Assembly (NCBI RefSeq): GCF_001514115.1
Contig: NZ_KQ948469.1
Location: forward strand, 88,732-152,731
DNA from: Streptomyces olivochromogenes
GTDB lineage: Bacteria; Actinomycetota; Actinomycetes; Streptomycetales; Streptomycetaceae
Reading direction: 5' to 3'
Length of the DNA stretch: 64,000 nt
Shown in pieces: positions 59,456 through 64,000 of the stretch. A program made the translations under genes and the position numbers. Within the stretch, counting starts at the first letter, position 1. Each line of letters starts with the position of its first letter. The notes beneath the pieces are model-generated. The model worked only from the letters and a program-made list of their open reading frames with translations, had not been told where the DNA came from and did no database searches.

Positions 59456-59901
59456 GCTTGCGATGACCGAGCTGCTTTCCCTGCGCCAACTCCCTGACGG
59501 TTGACACCACTCCGGGCACCTGACCCGCCGATGACCCCGCGCGGGCGCGGACGATCCGTGAGCACGGCATACGCCCACTGATGATCGTCCCCGTCCGCGC
59601 GGCACACCGTGCTGGGTACGGTGGTGTTCCTCCGCACCGAGGAACCGACCCGCTGTCCGGCGCCCGGACGGCCCGAAGGGCCGACAGCACGACCAGGTTC
59701 CATGGCCGGCAATGCACGTACTCCCAGAAACCGTTCAGTCCACTCGGCGAAGGTCGCCGACAATCCCGAGCGTGGCACGGCGGTCAGTCACTCTTCAAAA
59801 GCCCCAGCCGGCTGCCTGTTCGACATGGTGCTCTCATCGTTCCGCGCCTTCCGCGTTGGCGGCTCTCCTGAGGCAACCACGGTGGTGCGCTCCCAACAAG
59901 C
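59456..59901. other. Intergenic, 446 bp, no supported gene
   Basis: Just after the dehydrogenase a 13-codon frame (59463-59504, MTELLSLRQLPDG) may be the broken start of a former partner gene. Further on there is only a small GGCCC-GAA-GGGCC hairpin at 59670-59682. Nothing else is recognisable before the STAS gene. Confidence 0.4.
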
Positions 59902-60321
59902 ATGAACGGGCTTTCCATGACCGATCGTCGACCGCCCCGTACGTCGTCCGTCGCCCTTGCGGCTGCTCCGACCCTCGAACGCCTGCGACGGGATGACCCA
60001 CTCCTACGTGTCATCTCGACGATCTGCCCGTCAGGACTGCGGTTCGAAGGAGAAATAGACCTTGGCTCCCGGGAGTTGCTGGCCGCAGCTCTGGATGAGG
60101 CGGTCCAGTTCGGCAGTGGCGATCTGCACGTCGACCTGACGGACATCACATTCATCGACGTCGCCGGAATCCGCATGATGACGACCGTTGCGAAGAGGCT
60201 CAGCCGCGACGGCCGCCGTCTGCTGCTGCACGCCACGCCGCCCGGCGTACACAGAGTGATCCGCCTCATGGGCTGGGAGACGACTCCCGGCCTGATGCAC
60301 TGCATCGGCGTCACGCTGTAG
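59902..60321 (+). CDS. STAS-domain (anti-anti-sigma-factor-like) protein
   Basis: A 139-residue protein whose C-terminal 100 residues form a STAS domain: LRFEGEIDLGSRELLAAALD, LHVDLTDITFIDVAGIRMM, then the last helix HRVIRLMGWE. SpoIIAA-type antagonists carry a phosphorylatable serine in DSSG; here the motif is DVAG, so switch-kinase control by phosphorylation is unlikely. No anti-sigma kinase gene lies nearby. The start is ATG at 59902 or 59917. Confidence 0.8.
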   Translation: MNGLSMTDRRPPRTSSVALAAAPTLERLRRDDPLLRVISTICPSGLRFEGEIDLGSRELLAAALDEAVQFGSGDLHVDLTDITFIDVAGIRMMTTVAKRLSRDGRRLLLHATPPGVHRVIRLMGWETTPGLMHCIGVTL

Positions 60322-60403
60322 TGCCCCCGTCATTTCGCCGGGGTACAGGCGGCGTCCTCGCCTCCGACACACCCTCGCCGGTCGTGAGCAGGCCAAGTGG
60401 GCA

Positions 60404-60664
60404 GTGACGACCGGTGTCATGGAGTTCGTCCTGGCATTCCAGCGCGGCGAGAAGGCGGGCGAGCGGGCCTTGTTCCTGCTGACCGGGCTGGTGTCGATCG
60501 CGCTTGCGTTCGTGCTGTTCGTCCGTCCGGACATCGGCGCGGTCTCACTCGCCACCGTCTTCGGGCTGTTCAGCATCGTCTATGGCGTCTCGGCGGTCTT
60601 CGCCTCGTTCGAGGAGCGGCGCCGCCGTACCGACCCGAGCCGGTCCGACCCGGTCAGCGCCTGA
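60404..60664 (+). pseudogene. Truncated second copy of HdeD-like gene
   Basis: This 86-codon frame (GTG start) repeats the C-terminal half of the HdeD-like protein at 57833: TTGVMEFVLAFQRGEKAGER, LVSIALAFVLFVRPDIGAVS and FGLFSIVYGVSAVFASFEER are nearly the same as there. Similarity begins abruptly at AKWAVTTG, and the four N-terminal membrane segments are missing. Its 3' end overlaps the converging AraC gene by 85 bp. Probably a recombination remnant, although a two- to three-span protein could still be made. Confidence 0.7.
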
Positions 60665-61452
60665 ACGGCAGTCGCGGGCGAGGCGTCGGTGGTACAGGAA
60701 CCGGTCTGCCGACGGGGCTGATGTGTTCCTGGAGTGTGTCCGAAGGTGCGGCGGAAGACATCGATGAACGCACTGGCCGACGACCAACCACACATGTGTG
60801 CCACGGTGGTCACCGGGATGTTCTCGGCAAGCAGGACCAAGGCATGGTACAGGCGCAGTTGGGTGCGCCACTGCGGGAAGGTCATGCCGAGATCGGCTTT
60901 GAAGTGGCGGGAGAGGGTGCGGTCGCTCGCGCCGACCTGCCTGCCCAGTGCGGCCAGGGTGCGGTCGTCGGCCGGATTCGTGCGCAGGATCTCGCACACT
61001 GCCCTCAGCAGCGGGGCGGTCGGGGTGGGCAGGTGCAGGGGCTGCTGAGGGGAGGCGCGCAACTGGTCGAGCAACACGGCTCGTAGCCGCCCCCGTTCGG
61101 GGCTGTCGTCGTGCGGAATGTGCGTGTAGGCGACGATCAGTTCCCGCAGGAGGGGCCCGACGGCCAGCACGGTCGGCTCGTCCAGGCCGAGCGGGTTGTC
61201 ACTCGCGGGCAGACCAACCAGGTGCAGTTCGAGTTCGCCGTGGGCCTGGTGGGCATGCACAGTGCCGGCCGGTACCCAGATGGCGCGAGTGCCCGGCGCG
61301 ATCCACGAACCGGCGCTGGTCGTCACGGCCAGCACTCCGCGGCCCGCATAGACGATCTGGTGGTCGTCATGGCGGTGGGCGTCGATGGCGGCTCCGGACG
61401 CCAGCCACTGGGCGCGGGTCGGCGCTACGGGGTCGTGGCGGATTTCTGTCAT
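60580..61452 (-). CDS. AraC-family regulator
   Basis: A 290-residue AraC regulator. The N-terminal cupin sensor begins with HRHDDHQIVYAGRGVLAV; the C-terminal double helix-turn-helix is at about residues 165-245 (LAALGRQVGASDRTLSRHFK, VTTVAHMCGWSSASAFIDVF, ending FGHTPG). The last 40 residues are antisense to the HdeD remnant and unlike any AraC tail, so the original end was probably replaced by a rearrangement. ATG at 61452, 30 bp from the divergent MFS gene, its likely target. Confidence 0.87.
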   Translation of the reverse strand: MTEIRHDPVAPTRAQWLASGAAIDAHRHDDHQIVYAGRGVLAVTTSAGSWIAPGTRAIWVPAGTVHAHQAHGELELHLVGLPASDNPLGLDEPTVLAVGPLLRELIVAYTHIPHDDSPERGRLRAVLLDQLRASPQQPLHLPTPTAPLLRAVCEILRTNPADDRTLAALGRQVGASDRTLSRHFKADLGMTFPQWRTQLRLYHALVLLAENIPVTTVAHMCGWSSASAFIDVFRRTFGHTPGTHQPRRQTGSCTTDASPATAVQALTGSDRLGSVRRRRSSNEAKTAETP

Positions 61453-61482
61453 TGACTGGCAGATTACTGGAAGCGCGCCAAG

Positions 61483-62691
61483 GTGTGCGGCGATGACCAT
61501 GGCGATGTGCCAAGGAATAGATTGATCATCATGCTGTCGGTCGGCCATGCCTGTGTGGACGTATACCAGGGCGCGGTCGCCTCGCTGGTCCCGTTCTTCG
61601 TCGCCGAGCGCGCCTACAGCTACGCCGCGGTGTCGGGCATCGTGCTCGCCGCGTCCTTGCTGTCCTCGGTGGCCCAACCGCTGTTCGGCGTGCTCACCGA
61701 CCGGTGGGCGATGCCCTGGCTGTTGCCGGTGAGTACGATCCTCGGCGGCCTGGGGATAGCCCTGAGCGGCCTGAGTGGTTCCTACGCCGTGACGCTGGTG
61801 TTCGTGGCCGTGTCCGGTGTCGGGGTGGCCGCCTACCACCCCGAGTCGGCCCGCGTCGCGCGGCTCGTCAGCGAGGGCAGCCACAGCGCGATGGGCTGGT
61901 TCTCTCTCGGTGGCAGTCTCGGCTTCGCCGCCGCGCCGCTCATGGTCACCGCCGTCGTCACCTCGGGCGGGCTGCACCTGTCGCCCCTGCTCGTGCTGCC
62001 GGCCCTCGCCGGAAGCGTGCTGTGCCTGCCCGTCCTGCGCACGCTGGAGAAGACGGGCCACGGCGGCTCCAGCACCGCGGTTGCGACGGGCGCCGACGAC
62101 ACGGTCTCATTCATGAAGCTGTCGCTCGCCGTGGTCTGCCGGTCCGTCGTCTTCGTCGGCCTGAGCACCTTCATCTCGCTCTACGCCCGCCAGCGTCTGG
62201 GAGGCGGTGCGGCAGTGGGCACTACAGCGCTGTTCGTGCTCTATCTCGGCGGCGCGGTCGGCTCCGTGCTGGGCGGCAGCCTGGCCAACCGCTGGGACCG
62301 GGTCGCCGTCGCCCGCTGGTCGTACCTCGTCACGGTCGCCGCCGTCGCGGGGATCGTGTTCATACCCGGCCCCGCGATCTACGTGTTCGTGGCGCTGACC
62401 TCCGCCGGCCTGTACGTTCCCTTCTCCCTGCAGGTCACCCTCGGCCAGGACTACCTGCCCACGCGCGTCGGCACCGCCGGCGGGATCACCCTCGGGCTGA
62501 CCGTCAGCATCGGCGGCCTGGCCAGCCCTCTCATCGGCAGCGTCGCGGACGCGACCTCCCTGCGTACCGCCCTGACACCACTCATCGTGATGCCCGCTCT
62601 GAGCTGGCTGTTGTTCCGCACCCTGCCCGAACCGACCGCGCCGAAGCCCATGGCGACGGCGCGGGCGAACGTGGTCACCGTCGAGGGCTGA
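61483..62691 (+). CDS. MFS exporter, fosmidomycin-resistance (Fsr)-like
   Basis: A roughly 400-residue major-facilitator protein with twelve hydrophobic segments. Fsr-like marks are VGHACVDVYQGAVASLVPFF in the first helix, GVLTDRWAMPWLLPVS and GVAAYHPESARVARLVS. The exact start is uncertain: GTG 61483, GTG 61507 and TTG 61522 (AAGGAA just upstream) are in frame, and the first membrane helix needs residues from about 61510 onward. Divergent from the AraC gene and probably controlled by it. Likely exports a small toxic compound; substrate unknown. Confidence 0.87.
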   Translation: MCGDDHGDVPRNRLIIMLSVGHACVDVYQGAVASLVPFFVAERAYSYAAVSGIVLAASLLSSVAQPLFGVLTDRWAMPWLLPVSTILGGLGIALSGLSGSYAVTLVFVAVSGVGVAAYHPESARVARLVSEGSHSAMGWFSLGGSLGFAAAPLMVTAVVTSGGLHLSPLLVLPALAGSVLCLPVLRTLEKTGHGGSSTAVATGADDTVSFMKLSLAVVCRSVVFVGLSTFISLYARQRLGGGAAVGTTALFVLYLGGAVGSVLGGSLANRWDRVAVARWSYLVTVAAVAGIVFIPGPAIYVFVALTSAGLYVPFSLQVTLGQDYLPTRVGTAGGITLGLTVSIGGLASPLIGSVADATSLRTALTPLIVMPALSWLLFRTLPEPTAPKPMATARANVVTVEG

Positions 62692-62839
62692 AGGTCGCCC
62701 GGAGAGTGACGGTGCGGCCAGGGAGACGGACAGCTGGGCCTGTGCGGGGTGCGGATACCGCCGTGCGCGGCGGGTCCCTGGGCCGGTGACGGCAGCGACC
62801 CGCTCGTGCCGCCCGCCGACGGTGCCCCTCGTTCGTTCG

Positions 62840-62873
62840 CCGGGAGAGCCAAGCGGAACCGCCTCTCTCCCGG
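62840..62873. terminator. Bidirectional terminator hairpin
   Basis: CCGGGAGAG and CTCTCCCGG form a perfect 9-bp stem with a nested GCGG-AA-CCGC hairpin in the loop, between the converging MFS and PucR genes. Confidence 0.6.
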
Positions 62874-62889
62874 CCCGCCATTGACCCGC

Positions 62890-64000
62890 TCAGTCGGTGA
62901 GGCCCAGCGCCCCCGCTGCCTGGATCGCCAGCCAGACCTCGGCCAGGGCTCCCGTCGACGTCAGGTCACGATCGGCGAGGGCGCCGAAGCGGCGCAGCCG
63001 GTAGGCGAGGGTGTTGGGGTGGATGTGGAGCGCCGCCGCGGCCGTCTCGGTACGGCGGTCGCGCTCCATCCAGGTGCGGGCGGAGACCAGCAGCTGCGAG
63101 TCATGGGCCTCGTCGTAGCGCAGGACCTCGCCGAGCACGTGCTCGACCAGCGCGGTCAGGACAGCGGGGTCGTCGGGCAGCCACCGGCCCGTCGAGTCGT
63201 CGCCGTAGCGGACGACGGGGCGGCCCGACTCCACGGCCTTGGAGACCGCCCAGAGCGCCTCGCGCTGGGCGACCTTCAGTGCGGCGCCCGGCAGGAAGGG
63301 GCGACTGATCCCGGCCGCGACGGCCGGGAGCTCACCGACGGCCGCTGCCAGCTCCGGTGCCCCCAGGACGTAGCGGTCCTCGCCTCGGGTGAGCAGCAGA
63401 TGGGGTCGGTCCTCCAGACAGCGCAGCAGCGCCTCGTCGGTGGTGTGGCGCACAACGAGGAGCACGGTGTCGCCCTCGATCGCGTGCCGGGCGAGCCGGC
63501 GGCGCGCGGCCTCCGGGTCGAGCACCTCCTGCAGCAGTTCGGCCAGCGTCTCCGCGCCCTCGCGGCGCAGCGTCTCGCGCTCGTTGCGTACCATCGCCAG
63601 CCGCAGTGCCGCCACGGTGGCGATGTGCTGGACGACGGCGAGTCCCGCGGGCTGGGCGCCCTGACGCTCGTACGCGACGAGAAAGCCCGCCGGGCCCCCG
63701 GGCGCGGGCACCGGGAGCACGAATCCGCCGGGGATCGTCGGTGGAGCGTCGACGGAGGCGGGCAGGACAGCGGGATCCGGTACGGGAACGCCGGGCAGGA
63801 GGGGGCGGCCCTGCGGTGTGCAGAGGTAGACGTCGTAGCCCGACAGGCCTTCGAGACGGCGCAGAAGTGTCGGCGTGTCGAGGTTCTCGGCGACCAGCCA
63901 GCGCAGCGCGCCGAAGACCTGGAGCTGCGCGCCCAGCCGGTGCCGGGCGTCCTCCTGGGACGCCGCCGCGATCTCCTGGGCGACGGCGATGAACGGGACG
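62890..64000 (-). CDS. PucR/CdaR-family regulator, N-terminus outside window
   Basis: The frame is open to the window edge; about 369 residues are visible. The leading part (AQEIAAASQEDARHRLGAQL, then GYDVYLCTPQGRPLLPGVPV) is the end of a PucR N-terminal sensor domain, followed by a GAF-like segment and the C-terminal PucR helix-turn-helix (TETAAAALHIHPNTLAYRLR). It is the second PucR-type regulator in the window; the other is at 33301. The target is probably to the right, beyond the window. Confidence 0.87.
   Translation of the reverse strand, partial: VPFIAVAQEIAAASQEDARHRLGAQLQVFGALRWLVAENLDTPTLLRRLEGLSGYDVYLCTPQGRPLLPGVPVPDPAVLPASVDAPPTIPGGFVLPVPAPGGPAGFLVAYERQGAQPAGLAVVQHIATVAALRLAMVRNERETLRREGAETLAELLQEVLDPEAARRRLARHAIEGDTVLLVVRHTTDEALLRCLEDRPHLLLTRGEDRYVLGAPELAAAVGELPAVAAGISRPFLPGAALKVAQREALWAVSKAVESGRPVVRYGDDSTGRWLPDDPAVLTALVEHVLGEVLRYDEAHDSQLLVSARTWMERDRRTETAAAALHIHPNTLAYRLRRFGALADRDLTSTGALAEVWLAIQAAGALGLTD

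Noticed and set aside
1..64000. Secondary-metabolite gene cluster
   Set aside because: Despite a SnoaL-like remnant, large LuxR regulators and an MFS exporter, no polyketide synthase, NRPS, terpene synthase or other core biosynthetic gene is present.

Overview
This is a 64 kb piece of a high-GC actinobacterial chromosome, almost certainly Streptomyces or a close relative. The evidence is very GC-rich codon third positions, many GTG/TTG starts with GTGA/ATGA gene overlaps, an SsgA-like sporulation protein, three very large LuxR-type ATPase regulators, PucR and MmyB-type regulators, and an ABC sugar importer without its own ATPase gene. The mix of catabolic islands, regulators and membrane/stress proteins with no core housekeeping block suggests a chromosome arm. 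No tRNA, rRNA, intact insertion sequence, CRISPR array or phage module was seen.

Layout. 1-2.5 kb: end of a TetR gene, an aldo/keto reductase, a protein of unknown function and a broken SnoaL-like gene that ends at a perfect inverted repeat. 3.0-8.1 kb: an acyl-CoA catabolism operon (glutaryl-CoA dehydrogenase-like enzyme, class III CoA-transferase, enoyl-CoA hydratase, acyl-CoA ligase). 8.4-13.4 kb: a TetR repressor divergent from an aldo/keto reductase / metallo-hydrolase / SDR / LtrA-like operon, with two copies of an operator flanking a clear promoter.

13.4-27.1 kb is the best-defined system: twelve minus-strand genes for complete use of alpha-galactosides by the oxidative (De Ley-Doudoroff) route. 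A secreted GH27 alpha-galactosidase with a predicted lectin propeller works outside. A lipoprotein-dependent ABC importer and a cytosolic GH36 alpha-galactosidase bring galactose in. An SDR (probable galactose dehydrogenase), SMP-30 lactonase, DgoD, PfkB kinase and KDPGal aldolase convert it to pyruvate and glyceraldehyde-3-phosphate. A mutarotase-like protein and a FadR-type GntR regulator sit inside the operon. The GH27 gene and the 11-gene operon carry the same AT-rich palindrome at the same distance from their start codons, so they are probably one regulon.

27.4-34.5 kb: msrA, an MmyB-type regulator divergent from an SDR, a nitronate monooxygenase, an SDR/TetR divergent pair with two strong palindromic operators, and a PucR regulator. 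34.7-38.9 kb: a large LuxR-type ATPase regulator and about 1.3 kb with no convincing gene. 38.9-60.7 kb: an envelope/stress-flavoured stretch (coiled-coil protein, DUF1003 protein, coupled GH63-like and GH13 enzymes, NDH-2, solitary receiver-like protein, SsgA-like protein, 53-residue membrane protein, triple-BON protein, LysR, two tandem LuxR ATPase regulators, a pseudokinase-flippase fusion, HdeD-like protein, 3-hydroxyacyl-CoA dehydrogenase, STAS protein and a truncated second HdeD copy). 60.6-64 kb: an AraC regulator divergent from an MFS exporter, then the start-less part of another PucR regulator.
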